From NCBI GenBank assembly GCA_937873445.1, contig CALMWF010000008.1, positions 1 through 64,000 of the forward strand: a DNA stretch of 64,000 nucleotides, written 5' to 3'. The position numbers and the translations under genes were made by a program. The notes beneath the pieces were generated by a model. The model was not told the origin of the DNA, ran no database searches, and was given only the letters and a program-made list of their open reading frames with translations. Source of the stretch: an uncultured Alphaproteobacteria bacterium (GTDB taxonomy: Bacteria; Pseudomonadota; Alphaproteobacteria; Rhizobiales; Aestuariivirgaceae). Positions 48,022 through 57,445 of this stretch are shown one piece after another; positions within the stretch are counted from its first letter, which is position 1; the number at the start of each line of letters is the position of its first letter.

Positions 48022-48769
48022 CCATGGCCTCCCGCAACATCAGCAGATCCTGCCAGGCCAGCCGCTTGTGCTGCGGCTGGTGCAACAGATAGTCGGGCGC
48101 AAAGGTGGTCATCACCCGGATGGCTGCCTGGCCGGGTGGTGTGAACTCCAGCCATTTGCCGCGCTGGCGCGTGACCGCCTCGTCGCCGCCTGCCAGATGG
48201 TGTGCCGCCAGCGCCCCCAGCGACAGGATGAAGCGGGGCCGTGCCAGCGTGATCAGCCGCCGCATGAAGGGCAGGCACAGCGACACTTCAATGGCGCTGG
48301 CCTTGCGGTCGCCCGGCGGGCGGAAGGGAATGAGATTGGCCATCAGCACCCGGTCCGGCCCAAGCTGGATGGCCGCCAGCATGCGCTCCAGCAGGGCGGC
48401 CGTCTTGTCGGCAAAGGGCAGCCCCGCCATATCCTCGGCCCGGCCCGGCTGCGCCCCCACCACCAGAACCGCAGGCCCGCTGGCCCCGGCGCAGAAACAC
48501 AGATTGCTGGCACTTTTGGAAAGCCCCAGTTCGGCAAAGTCGCGCAAGGCCTGTTCCAGTTCCGCCACGCTGCTGCAGGCCTGGGCCAGGGCCTGTGCCC
48601 GCTCGGCCAGTGTGCCGGCAGCAGGTAAGGCAACAGACGCAACTTTTTCTGACGCCGGGGGTGGCGGCGTCCCCTCGTCAAAGCGGTTCTGGGCCGCCTC
48701 GAGCATCAGTTCATCAGCCCCGGCATCCGCCAGCCAGAGCAGGGCGCGGGCCGCGTCGGCGGCGGTCAT
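48002..48769 (-). CDS. Uracil-DNA glycosylase superfamily protein (family 4-like)
   Basis: 255 aa. Likely excises uracil from DNA. Shows GLPFADKTAALLERMLAAI, IPFRPPGDR and LSLGALAAHHL, matching the family 4 fold. Two features deviate: motif 1 reads GAQPG (residues 105-109), where family 4 normally has GEAPG, and the iron-sulphur cysteines are only partly apparent (CFC and SLCLPF). Start is uncertain: ATG 48769 is used; TTG 48805 has a better ribosome site. Precedes lysE. Confidence 0.75.
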   Translation of the reverse strand: MTAADAARALLWLADAGADELMLEAAQNRFDEGTPPPPASEKVASVALPAAGTLAERAQALAQACSSVAELEQALRDFAELGLSKSASNLCFCAGASGPAVLVVGAQPGRAEDMAGLPFADKTAALLERMLAAIQLGPDRVLMANLIPFRPPGDRKASAIEVSLCLPFMRRLITLARPRFILSLGALAAHHLAGGDEAVTRQRGKWLEFTPPGQAAIRVMTTFAPDYLLHQPQHKRLAWQDLLMLREAMDADQHA

Positions 48770-48864
48770 GATGGGGGCAGGGGCAGTCACGGGATTGCGC
48801 GTCAATTGTTGCCTTGAAAGCGGAATGCTCCCCCTATAACAGGTTTCTGAAAGAACGACATCCC

Positions 48865-50526
48865 ATGGAGCAGGCTGTGGACCAGGTTGAACGCGAAGGC
48901 ATGGACTATGATGTGGTGATCGTGGGGGCTGGCCCCTCCGGCCTTGCCGCTGCCATCCGCCTGAAGCAGCTTTCGCCCGAAACCAGTGTCTGCGTGCTGG
49001 AGAAGGGGTCCGAGGTCGGCGCCCATATTCTCTCCGGCGCGGTGGTTGACCCCATTGCCCTCAATGAGCTCATCCCCGACTGGAAGGAAAAGGACGCCCC
49101 CCTCAAAACCGAGGTGAAGGAGGACCGCTTCTTCCTTCTGGGCAAAAGCTGGAAAGTGAAGATGCCCAACTGGGCCATGCCGCGCTTCATGGACAACCAC
49201 GGCAAATATGCCGTGTCGCTGGGCAATGTCTGCCGCTGGCTGGCCGGCCAGGCCGAGGCGCTGGGCGTTGAAATCTATCCGGGCTTTGCCGCCTCCGAAC
49301 TGCTGACGCGGGATGATGGGTCCATCCGCGGCGTGGTGGCGGGTGTCATGGGTGTGGCCCGCGACGGCAGCCACAAGCCCGACTATCAGCCGGGCATGGA
49401 ACTGCGCGGCAAATATGTGCTGCTTGCCGAGGGCGCGCGCGGCTCACTGGCCAAGCAGGTGATTGACCGCTTCAATCTGTCGGAGGGCCGCGAGCCGCAG
49501 AAATTCGGTCTCGGCATGAAGGAATTGTGGGAAGTGAAGCCGGAGAAGCACAAGCCCGGCCAGGTCACCCACACCATGGGCTGGCCGCTCGACAGCCGCA
49601 CCGGCGGTGGCTCCTTCATGTATCATCTCGAGGACAATCTCGTGTCGGTGGGCTTCGTGGTCCATCTCAATTACGAGAACCCCCACCTCTTTCCCTATAT
49701 GGAATTCCAGCGCTTCAAGCATCATCCGCTCATTGCCGAGGTGCTGGAGGGCGGCCGCCGGGTTGCCTATGGCGCGCGGGCGCTGACCGAAGGCGGCCTG
49801 CAATCGGTGCCGAAGCTGCCCTTCCCCGGCGGCGCCCTCATCGGCTGTTCGGCGGGCTTCATGAACGTGCCGCGCATCAAGGGTTCGCACAACGCCATGA
49901 AGAGCGGCATGCTGGCGGCGGAAGCGGCCCACGAGGCGCTGCAGGCGGGCCGCGAGGGTGATGAGCTGTCGGCCTATCAGGCGGCCTATGAGCACTCGTG
50001 GATTCATGAAGACCTGCGCAAGGTGAAGAATGTAAAGCCCATGTGGTCGAAGCTCGGCCTGTGGGGCGGCCTGTCGCTGGGCGGCCTCGACATGTGGCTG
50101 CAAAGCCTGTTCGGCTTCGGTCTGGGCACCTGGAAACACGGCAAGCCGGACTGGGCAACCCTCAGGCCCGCCGCGCAATGCCCGAAGATCGAATACCCCA
50201 GGCCCGATGGCGTCCTGTCCTTTGACCGGCTCACCAATGTGGCCTTCTCGGCCACCAATCATGAGGAAGACGAACCCTGCCATCTGGTGCTGAAGGATCC
50301 GTCCATTCCGGTTGCCGTCAATCTGCCGGAATGGGATGAGCCGGCCCAGCGCTATTGCCCGGCCGGCGTTTACGAAATCGTCACCACCGAAAAGGGCGAG
50401 CCGCGGTTCCAGATCAACGCCCAGAACTGCGTCCACTGCAAGACCTGCGACATCAAGGATCCGTCGCACAACATCACCTGGGTGGTGCCGCAGGGCGGCG
50501 AAGGGCCGAACTATCCCAACATGTGA
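48865..50526 (+). CDS. Electron transfer flavoprotein-ubiquinone oxidoreductase
   Basis: 553 aa membrane-associated enzyme that passes electrons from acyl-CoA dehydrogenases via ETF to ubiquinone. FAD motif VVIVGAGPSGLAAA is at residues 17-30; the C-terminal ferredoxin-like part has RYCPAGVYE and CVHCKTCDIKDP for the 4Fe-4S cluster. ATG 48865 matches the family start; an in-frame codon at 48814 lies before it and an internal ATG is at 48901. It links fatty-acid oxidation to the quinone pool made by ubiA. Confidence 0.96.
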   Translation: MEQAVDQVEREGMDYDVVIVGAGPSGLAAAIRLKQLSPETSVCVLEKGSEVGAHILSGAVVDPIALNELIPDWKEKDAPLKTEVKEDRFFLLGKSWKVKMPNWAMPRFMDNHGKYAVSLGNVCRWLAGQAEALGVEIYPGFAASELLTRDDGSIRGVVAGVMGVARDGSHKPDYQPGMELRGKYVLLAEGARGSLAKQVIDRFNLSEGREPQKFGLGMKELWEVKPEKHKPGQVTHTMGWPLDSRTGGGSFMYHLEDNLVSVGFVVHLNYENPHLFPYMEFQRFKHHPLIAEVLEGGRRVAYGARALTEGGLQSVPKLPFPGGALIGCSAGFMNVPRIKGSHNAMKSGMLAAEAAHEALQAGREGDELSAYQAAYEHSWIHEDLRKVKNVKPMWSKLGLWGGLSLGGLDMWLQSLFGFGLGTWKHGKPDWATLRPAAQCPKIEYPRPDGVLSFDRLTNVAFSATNHEEDEPCHLVLKDPSIPVAVNLPEWDEPAQRYCPAGVYEIVTTEKGEPRFQINAQNCVHCKTCDIKDPSHNITWVVPQGGEGPNYPNM

Positions 50527-50707
50527 AACTTTGGCTGGCATTGATGCTGTTGGGCCTGACCGGGCCTGGCAGGGATTTGTTCACCATATGCGCAAGGTTT
50601 CTGCCGTTTTGGCGCGCCCGAGCCCGATCGCTAAAATTGCACTGATTGCGGAAAGCCCACCTTTATGGGCCGGGATTAAGTCTTCCCCAGAATAACAGGG
50701 GAATACC

Positions 50708-52534
50708 ATGTCCAAGCGTTCCGGTTTCAAGGCGAATTCAGTGGTTCGGAAGCTGCGCCGCTTCTTCGTCAATCAGTCGGGTCAGGTGGCGCTCACCGCC
50801 GGGCTTGCGGCTGTTCCGATGTTCGCCATTGCCGCTGGAGGCATTGAAGTGGCGCGTTACAACAGCGACCGGGCAGCGTTCCAGAATGCCATCGACGTTG
50901 CGGCCCTCGCCATCGCCAATGACGACCGCGCCAGCACGCTCGACAGCAGCAAGATTCAGGAAAATCAGATTGCTCTTGAGGCCGTGGCGGAAACCTACAT
51001 CGCCAAGAACATGCCCAATGCCGACGATATCAAGGCCCACGTCACCCTGACGGGCAGCCAGGTCAAGCTGAAGGTTGACCACCAGTTCAAGACCATTCTG
51101 GGCGGCATGGTCGGTTTCCAGTCGGTGGACATGAACTCCAGCACCACGGTTGAAAAGGCCATGCGGCCGGTGGAACTGGTCATGGTCATGGATACCACGG
51201 GTTCCATGGGCAAGACCGACTCGAGCGGCAAGACCTTTCTGGCAGGCGCCCAGTCGGCCGCCAACCAGTTGCTGAAGTCGCTCTATGGCGACGTCGGCAC
51301 CACCAAGTCCACCGAAAGCGAATATATCCGGGTTGCCCTGGTTCCCTTCGCGGCTGCCGTTCGTCTTGACGTATCCAAGGATGCCAGCGGCAACTACAAG
51401 ACCGAATTCGACCTGTCGTGGATCGACACCAAAGGGACCAATGACCTGTCGCTGCTCAACTTCACCGACAAGACCAAGGACGCCACCGGTGCCTATGTGT
51501 GGTCAAACTACACCGCCTGGTCCAAGCTGAAGAACAAGTCCACCAACGCCAGCATGGCCTGGAATGGCTGTGTTGAGGCGCGGGCCCGCGGCCTGGCTTC
51601 GCTGAAGACCGACTACATTGTGAATGATGAGCCGCCGACCTCTGGCAACAGCCTGTTCCCGGCCTATTTCAATCCCGATGGGCCGACCGTGTCCAACGGC
51701 ACGTTCTATAATGACTATGTGGGCAACTATTCACCGACCAGCAGCACGCCGCCCACCACCGGCTATGAAACCTCGGGCATGGGCAAATCGGACAGCTATA
51801 CCTCCTCGGCTTACTGGGGCGCCCGCTATGCCAACCAGAACAAGTACAACGGCTTCAAGCTGACAGCCGAGACCTATGATTCCACCAACAAGACCCTGAA
51901 CAGCGGTCCCTGGATGGGCTGTGCGGTTTCGCCCGTTGCGCCCATGACCTATAACCGGACCACCATTGAAACCGCCATCAGCAACATGAAGGCAGCCGGC
52001 GGCACCAACATCGCCGAGGGTCTGGCCTGGGGCTGGCGGGTGATTTCTCCGGGCGCACCCTTCACCAAGGTCACGGGTGTTTCGGGCAAGATCGCCGACA
52101 ACACCATCGCGTCCTACAATGACGCGCGCTGGCAGAAGTACCTGGTGCTGATGACCGACGGCGAGAACGACTCCATGTATCGTGACTCCAACGGTAACTC
52201 TTATCCGGACAGCTACAGCAATTCCGGCTACAACGCCTATGGCCGCGGCAGCCAGGATCTGACCAATAACCGCTACGGATCGACCACGGAGACCGGCTTC
52301 AAAACGGCCATGGACAACAACCTCGACACGCTGTGCAGCGCCATCAAGAATGCCGGCATCACCATCTATACGACGGCCTTCAACATCTCGAGCACGAATG
52401 TCGAAACCCGTCTCAAGAACTGCGCCTCCAAGCCCGAGTATTATTCCAAGTCCACCACCTCGGCCAATCTCGCCACCTTCTTCAACGGCATCGGCGAGCA
52501 GGTGCGCAACAACATGATCTACGTTTCCAACTGA
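50708..52534 (+). CDS. TadG-like pilus-assembly protein with von Willebrand factor A domain
   Basis: 608 aa. N-terminal TadE/G segment with one membrane helix (about residues 28-46, GQVALTAGLAAVPMFAIAAG), then a vWA domain with metal-site DTTGSM at 162-167 and a long Ser/Thr/Asn/Tyr-rich insert (about 230-390). It probably remains anchored in the inner membrane or is exported and binds surface proteins. No other tad or cpa genes are here, so it is an orphan. AGGGGAA precedes the ATG, and a strong terminator follows. Base composition is lower in GC than the neighbours. Confidence 0.82.
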   Translation: MSKRSGFKANSVVRKLRRFFVNQSGQVALTAGLAAVPMFAIAAGGIEVARYNSDRAAFQNAIDVAALAIANDDRASTLDSSKIQENQIALEAVAETYIAKNMPNADDIKAHVTLTGSQVKLKVDHQFKTILGGMVGFQSVDMNSSTTVEKAMRPVELVMVMDTTGSMGKTDSSGKTFLAGAQSAANQLLKSLYGDVGTTKSTESEYIRVALVPFAAAVRLDVSKDASGNYKTEFDLSWIDTKGTNDLSLLNFTDKTKDATGAYVWSNYTAWSKLKNKSTNASMAWNGCVEARARGLASLKTDYIVNDEPPTSGNSLFPAYFNPDGPTVSNGTFYNDYVGNYSPTSSTPPTTGYETSGMGKSDSYTSSAYWGARYANQNKYNGFKLTAETYDSTNKTLNSGPWMGCAVSPVAPMTYNRTTIETAISNMKAAGGTNIAEGLAWGWRVISPGAPFTKVTGVSGKIADNTIASYNDARWQKYLVLMTDGENDSMYRDSNGNSYPDSYSNSGYNAYGRGSQDLTNNRYGSTTETGFKTAMDNNLDTLCSAIKNAGITIYTTAFNISSTNVETRLKNCASKPEYYSKSTTSANLATFFNGIGEQVRNNMIYVSN

Positions 52535-52555
52535 TCCCCTGGAAACCGGCTCAAC

Positions 52556-52585
52556 GGCGGGGGCTGTCGCGGCCCCCGCCTTTTT
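52556..52585 (+). terminator. Intrinsic terminator after the TadG-like gene
   Basis: Perfect stem GGCGGGGGC / GCCCCCGCC with a 7-nt loop, followed by TTTTT. Strong Rho-independent terminator. Confidence 0.92.
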
Positions 52586-52664
52586 CGTTGCAGGCTTCGC
52601 GAAAAGGCCGCATTTTCCGGCCATGACAAGCGCCATTCCGGCGGCTTTCCATGGTGATCTGTTC

Positions 52665-54452
52665 ATGACGCGGTCCTTCGCTTCGCTTGCTCTTGCTCTC
52701 CTCCTGTGCACCACCCCGGCCCATGCCCTGGCCCGGATCGAGGGCGATTCCCTGTCGGGCGCCTTTCTGGTGGCGCGCACTGCCGCCGCCGACCGCAATG
52801 CCCCCGCCGCCGCCGAGGCTCTGGCCCAGGCGCTGGCGCTCGACCCCGGCAACCAGACCCTGACCGAACGGCTGATGCAATACCGCGTTCAGGCGGGCCA
52901 GGTGCCGGAGGCAACCGCGCTGGCCCGCAAGGTTCTGGCCTTTGACAGCCAGCAGCGGCTGGCCCGCACCCTGGCAGGTCTTGATGATCTGCGTCAGCAC
53001 CGCTTTGCCCGTGCCCGCCGCAACTTTGCCGAATCCGCCTATTCCCCCATGGGTGAACTGACCGCCACTCTTCTGTCGGCCTGGGTCTGGGCGGGCGAGG
53101 GCAAGCTTGATGCGGCGCTGAAGGAACTGGACAAGCTCGACAAGACCGAGAGCTTTGCCAATTTCAAATCCTTTCATGGCGCGCTCATTGCCGATTATCT
53201 GAAGAGCCCCATGCGCGCCGATGTCCTTTACCGCAAGGCCAATGAACAGGCAGGAACGTCGCTGCGCGTGGCCCAGGCCTATGGCAATTACCTTGAGCGT
53301 CAGGGCCGGAAGGATCAGGCTCAGGCGGTCTATGCCGCCTTTCTGGCCGGCGGCAACGACCAGAATGTGCTGGTGGGCGAGGCGCTGAAGGCAGCCCAGG
53401 CCGGGAGGAAGCCCGGACCCTTCATCCCCAGGCTGGAGGATGGCGTGGCCGAAGCGCTGTTCTCTCTCGCCGCCGCCACCAATGGCGACCAGACCACCGA
53501 CATTGCCCTGATGTATGGCCAGCTGGCCAAAAGCTTCGGCGGCGACCAGCCGGTGATTGCCACCCTGCTCGGTGACATCCTCACCGACATGAAGACCTAT
53601 GACCAGGCCAACGCCGCCTATGACACTGTGCCGGCGGCTTCGGTGCTGCGCGCCAATGCCGATACCGAGATTGCCATCAACTATCAGCGCATGGACAGGA
53701 CGGATGATGCGGAACGGCAACTGGCAGCGGTGCTGGCGCGCGACCCGCAAAATCTCACCGCCCTCATGACCCTTGGCAATGTCTATCGCAACACCGAGAA
53801 TTTCCAGAAGGCGGCGGACAGCTATGACCGGGCTGTGGCCCTTACCACAGCGCCGGGCAAGGAAGACTGGCGGCTGTTCTATTACCGCGGCATTGCCCGC
53901 GAGCGTCTGAAGCGCTGGCCCGAGGCCGAGGCCGATTTCCGCAAGGCGCTGGCACTGTCGCCCGACGAGCCGTCGGTGCTGAACTATCTCGGCTATTCCA
54001 TGATCGAGAAGATGATCAATCTCGGCGAGGCCATGGCCATGGTGAAGAAGGCTGTCGATGCCCGGCCCAATGACGGCTACATCGTCGACAGCCTGGGCTG
54101 GGCCTATTACCAGCTGGGCAAATATGACGAGGCGCTGCCGCATCTCGAGCGCGCTGTTGAACTGGCAGCCTCCGATCCCACCATCGCCGAGCATTTGGGC
54201 GATGTCTATTGGCAGGTGGGCCGCAAGCTGGAAGCCCGCTTCCAGTGGCAGCACGCCAAGGACAACAAGCCCGAACCGGCCGACCTGGCGCGCATTGAAG
54301 CCAAGCTCAGGGACGGGCTGGCTGCTGCCCCCGTGGCCTTCCCGGTGGAAACCCAGTCGTCCATGCAGGCCAAGGAAACGCCGGCAGGCACGGATGCGGT
54401 GCCGCCGCCGCCCATCACTCCCGCACCGGGCCAGCTGCCGCCGCAGCCCTGA
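52665..54452 (+). CDS. Tetratricopeptide-repeat protein, exported
   Basis: 595 aa with a signal peptide (ending TPAHA) and about ten TPR or TPR-like units, the clearest being FYYRGIARERLKRWPEAEAD and VDSLGWAYYQLGKYDEAL. A Pro/Gln-rich tail ends the protein. ATG 52665 is selected since the signal peptide starts there. Likely a periplasmic or outer-membrane scaffold. Its stop overlaps the ispE start (TGATG). Confidence 0.85.
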   Translation: MTRSFASLALALLLCTTPAHALARIEGDSLSGAFLVARTAAADRNAPAAAEALAQALALDPGNQTLTERLMQYRVQAGQVPEATALARKVLAFDSQQRLARTLAGLDDLRQHRFARARRNFAESAYSPMGELTATLLSAWVWAGEGKLDAALKELDKLDKTESFANFKSFHGALIADYLKSPMRADVLYRKANEQAGTSLRVAQAYGNYLERQGRKDQAQAVYAAFLAGGNDQNVLVGEALKAAQAGRKPGPFIPRLEDGVAEALFSLAAATNGDQTTDIALMYGQLAKSFGGDQPVIATLLGDILTDMKTYDQANAAYDTVPAASVLRANADTEIAINYQRMDRTDDAERQLAAVLARDPQNLTALMTLGNVYRNTENFQKAADSYDRAVALTTAPGKEDWRLFYYRGIARERLKRWPEAEADFRKALALSPDEPSVLNYLGYSMIEKMINLGEAMAMVKKAVDARPNDGYIVDSLGWAYYQLGKYDEALPHLERAVELAASDPTIAEHLGDVYWQVGRKLEARFQWQHAKDNKPEPADLARIEAKLRDGLAAAPVAFPVETQSSMQAKETPAGTDAVPPPPITPAPGQLPPQP

Positions 54453-55312
54453 TGTTCCGGCCCTTTGCCCGCTTCACCCGCGCCAAGGTCAATGTGGCGC
54501 TGCATGTCCTCGGCCGCCGCGCCGATGGCTATCACGAGCTCGATTCCATTGTGGCCTTTGCCGCCCTGGGCGACCGGCTGGACTTCACCCCGGCCGAGGC
54601 CTTTCAGCTGACGGTTGAGGGGCCCTTTGCAGCGGGGCTGACGGCGGGTGGCAATCTCATCACCGCCGCCCATGACGCGGCCTGCCGCCTGGCGGCAGCG
54701 CACGGCCGAAACATGCCCGGTGTGGCCGTCACCCTGACCAAGACTCTGCCCGTGGCCTCTGGCATTGGTGGCGGCTCGGGCGATGCGGCAACAGCCCTGC
54801 GGGGCTTTGCCGAGATTGCCGGTCTGTGGCCAGAAGATCCCGCCCGGAGCCGTGCCATGGCCCATGCCGCCCTGTCGCTGGGGGCCGATGTGCCGGTGTG
54901 CCTGCGGGCCACGGCCTGCCGCATGAGCGGGGTGGGTGAAACCATCCGCGATCTGACGATTACCCTGCCGCCCGCCATTGTGCTGGTCAACCCGCTGGCG
55001 GCGGTGTCCACGGCGGCGGTGTTCGGCGGCCTCGGCCTGTCGCCCGGCCAGGGCCACGGCAGCGCCATTGACGAAGACGAACCCCGGCGCTGGCGCAACG
55101 ACCTGACGGAACCCGCCTGCCGCCTTGCCCCCGTCATTACCGATGTGCTGGCGGCCATTGCTGCCGCGGGCTCCTTCTCGCGGGTTGCCATGTCAGGCTC
55201 GGGGGCCACCTGTTTCGGCCTGGCGTCGTCTCTGGCCATGGCACAGCATGCCGCCAGCAGGCTGCGCACAAGCCATCCGCACTGGTGGGTGGTCGCCGCC
55301 GAACTGGCCTGA
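54452..55312 (+). CDS. ispE: 4-diphosphocytidyl-2-C-methyl-D-erythritol kinase
   Basis: 286 aa GHMP kinase of the MEP pathway, converting CDP-ME to CDP-ME2P with ATP. The catalytic Lys12 in AKVNVALHVLG, GYHELDS and the ATP loop VASGIGGGSGDAA (101-113) are intact. Coupled to the TPR gene by a 1-nt overlap. With ispH and ispB it supplies isoprenoid precursors. Confidence 0.95.
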   Translation: MFRPFARFTRAKVNVALHVLGRRADGYHELDSIVAFAALGDRLDFTPAEAFQLTVEGPFAAGLTAGGNLITAAHDAACRLAAAHGRNMPGVAVTLTKTLPVASGIGGGSGDAATALRGFAEIAGLWPEDPARSRAMAHAALSLGADVPVCLRATACRMSGVGETIRDLTITLPPAIVLVNPLAAVSTAAVFGGLGLSPGQGHGSAIDEDEPRRWRNDLTEPACRLAPVITDVLAAIAAAGSFSRVAMSGSGATCFGLASSLAMAQHAASRLRTSHPHWWVVAAELA

Positions 55313-55320
55313 AGCGCCCT

Positions 55321-56343
55321 TCAGTAGGCGCGCGAGATGCAGAAATCCACCGCCTCCGACAGGGCCGCCCGCCACGGCCCGTCGGGAAAGATTGCCAGCG
55401 CATCGCGGGCAATGTCGCCATAATGGGTGGCACGGTCGATGGTGTCCTCGATGGCCCGGTGGCGCTCGATCAGGCGCTGCGCCTGCGCCAGATCGGCCTC
55501 TTCCTGCCGGCCCTCCTCCAGGGTGCGCTTCCAGAACAGCCGCTCCTCGGCATTGCCGCGCCGGAACGACAGCACCACCGGCAGGGTGATCTTGCGCTCG
55601 CGGAAATCATCTCCCACGCTCTTGCCCAGCAGCGCCTGCTTGCCGGAATAGTCAAGCGCGTCATCCACCAGCTGGAAGGCAATGCCCAGATTGCGGCCAT
55701 AGGATTCAAGGGCGGCCTGTTCGGTCTTGGGCCGGTTGGCAACCACGGCCCCCACCTCGGCGGCGGCTGAAAACAGGGCCGCCGTCTTGGCGCCCACAAC
55801 CTTCAGATAGGAGTCCTCGGTGGTGGAAGTGTCCTGCGACACGGAAAGCTGCAAAACCTCACCCTCGGCAATGACCGCCGCTGCATTGGACAGAATGCGC
55901 AGCGATTCGAGCGAGCCAGTCTCCACCATCATCTTGAAGGCCTGGCCGAGCAGATAATCACCCACCAGCACCGAGGCCTGGTTGCCCCAGATGACGCGCG
56001 CCGCCTGCTTGCCGCGGCGCAGGTCGCTTTCATCCACCACATCATCATGGAGCAGGGTGGCGGTGTGCATGAATTCCACCGCCGTTGCCAGCCGCACATG
56101 ATGCGGGCCGGCATAGCCGCACATGCGTGCGGCTGCCAGCGTCAGCATGGGGCGAATGCGCTTTCCCCCGGAATTGATGAGGTGCCCGGCCAGTTCGGGG
56201 ATCAGTTCCACATGGCTCTGGGCCTTTTCCAGAATGGCCTCATTGACGAGGTCCATATCAGCCGCCACCAGTCCGACCAGGGCGTCAAGGCTGGCACCCG
56301 GCTTGTCCTGACCGCCCTCGAAGGGGACTACCACACCCATCAT
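55321..56343 (-). CDS. ispB: Polyprenyl diphosphate synthase
   Basis: 340 aa. Builds the isoprenoid side chain of ubiquinone. Both Asp-rich motifs, LLHDDVVDESDLRRG and LVDDALDYSG, are present with GKRIRP near residue 60. Two adjacent ATGs (56343 and 56340) follow AGGTGTG. It converges with ispE and is divergent from trmN6. Product chain length (octaprenyl or decaprenyl) cannot be read from sequence. Confidence 0.93.
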   Translation of the reverse strand: MMGVVVPFEGGQDKPGASLDALVGLVAADMDLVNEAILEKAQSHVELIPELAGHLINSGGKRIRPMLTLAAARMCGYAGPHHVRLATAVEFMHTATLLHDDVVDESDLRRGKQAARVIWGNQASVLVGDYLLGQAFKMMVETGSLESLRILSNAAAVIAEGEVLQLSVSQDTSTTEDSYLKVVGAKTAALFSAAAEVGAVVANRPKTEQAALESYGRNLGIAFQLVDDALDYSGKQALLGKSVGDDFRERKITLPVVLSFRRGNAEERLFWKRTLEEGRQEEADLAQAQRLIERHRAIEDTIDRATHYGDIARDALAIFPDGPWRAALSEAVDFCISRAY

Positions 56344-56486
56344 CACACCTGCGTTAACTCTTTCGGGCAGGATAGAGGGTTTTCCCCGGCCCCCGCAAGG
56401 GCGCAAGCCTGAGCGCCACGGTGCAATCCTGGCTGGTGAACAGAGGTTAACGCTATCGGTTGCCGACCGTGGCTGGTAACGTGTCG

Positions 56487-56505
56487 CTAACCATCCACGG
56501 TTAAG
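56487..56505. promoter_or_regulatory. Inverted TTAACC-type repeat upstream of trmN6
   Basis: TAACC-N6-GGTTA at 56488-56503, overlapping the AAGGA ribosome site of trmN6. Other GTTAAC motifs lie at 56353-56358 and 56446-56451. CtrA-like half-sites are possible but no full TTAA-N7-TTAA box is seen. Confidence 0.35.
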
Positions 56506-56516
56506 GATAGCGGCTG

Positions 56517-57335
56517 ATGCAATTCGCGGCCCAGCCCCATACCGGCCAAGCGGGTCCCCAACCCGCGCCCGCCGCCGTTCCGGCCACGCTGACGGAGGAT
56601 AAATTCCTCGGTGGGCGCTTGAGCATTTTGCAGCCTGAAAAAGGCTATCGGGCCGGTATTGACGCGGTCTTTCTCGCCTCCTCCATTCCCGCCCAGCCGG
56701 GCGAAACGGTGTTTGAAGCGGGCATTGGCGCCGGCGTTGCCTCTCTGTGTCTGATTGCCCGCAACCCCGCCATCCAGATCACCGGCATGGAAATCACCTC
56801 GCGCTATGCCATGCTGTGCGAGGAAAACGCCAAGCGCAACGGCTTTGCTGCCCAGTTGCGCGTCATGCATTGCGATGTGAAGGACGCGCTGCGCCGCGAC
56901 CTTGCCAACATGCCCGAGCACGGCAGCTTCAGCCACGCCTTTGCCAATCCGCCCTATTTTGAAGACGGCAAGGTCACCCAGTCGCCGGTTCTGCTCAAGG
57001 CCCAGGCCCACAGTTTCGGTCCTGATGATCTTGAACTGTGGATCAAGGTGATGCACGCCATGGTCGGCCTGCGCGGCACCGTCACCCTCATCCACCGCCC
57101 CGATTCCATGGGCAAGCTGCTGGCCGCCATGGAAGACCGCTTCGGTGACATCCGCATTGCCCCGCTTTATGCCCGCTCCGGCACGGCGGCTTCACGCATC
57201 ATCATCCAGGGTGTGAAGGGGTCCAAGGCGCCGCTCCAGCTTCTCCCCGGTCTTATGCTGCACGGCGATGATGCCCAGTTCACGGCGGATGCCAACGCCG
57301 TTCTGCGCGATGGCATGGCCTGGCGCCTGCGCTGA
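56517..57335 (+). CDS. trmN6: tRNA1(Val) (adenine37-N6)-methyltransferase family protein
   Basis: 272 aa class I SAM methyltransferase of the TrmN6/YfiC kind. SAM motif VFEAGIGAGVASL at about residues 65-77 and the adenine-binding NPPYF at 144-148 are clear. E. coli TrmN6 methylates A37 of tRNA-Val. The first 25 residues are Pro/Ala/Gln-rich and likely flexible. Confidence 0.88.
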   Translation: MQFAAQPHTGQAGPQPAPAAVPATLTEDKFLGGRLSILQPEKGYRAGIDAVFLASSIPAQPGETVFEAGIGAGVASLCLIARNPAIQITGMEITSRYAMLCEENAKRNGFAAQLRVMHCDVKDALRRDLANMPEHGSFSHAFANPPYFEDGKVTQSPVLLKAQAHSFGPDDLELWIKVMHAMVGLRGTVTLIHRPDSMGKLLAAMEDRFGDIRIAPLYARSGTAASRIIIQGVKGSKAPLQLLPGLMLHGDDAQFTADANAVLRDGMAWRLR

Positions 57336-57445
57336 ATCTTGAACCGGGCTGCTGTAGCTCCCATCTAGTGTCGTGGTTCCGAAGGTCGCGCCATCAGCGC
57401 GAACGGGACCATGCGAATTATGAGTCGGGGAGACGAGGGGCCATC

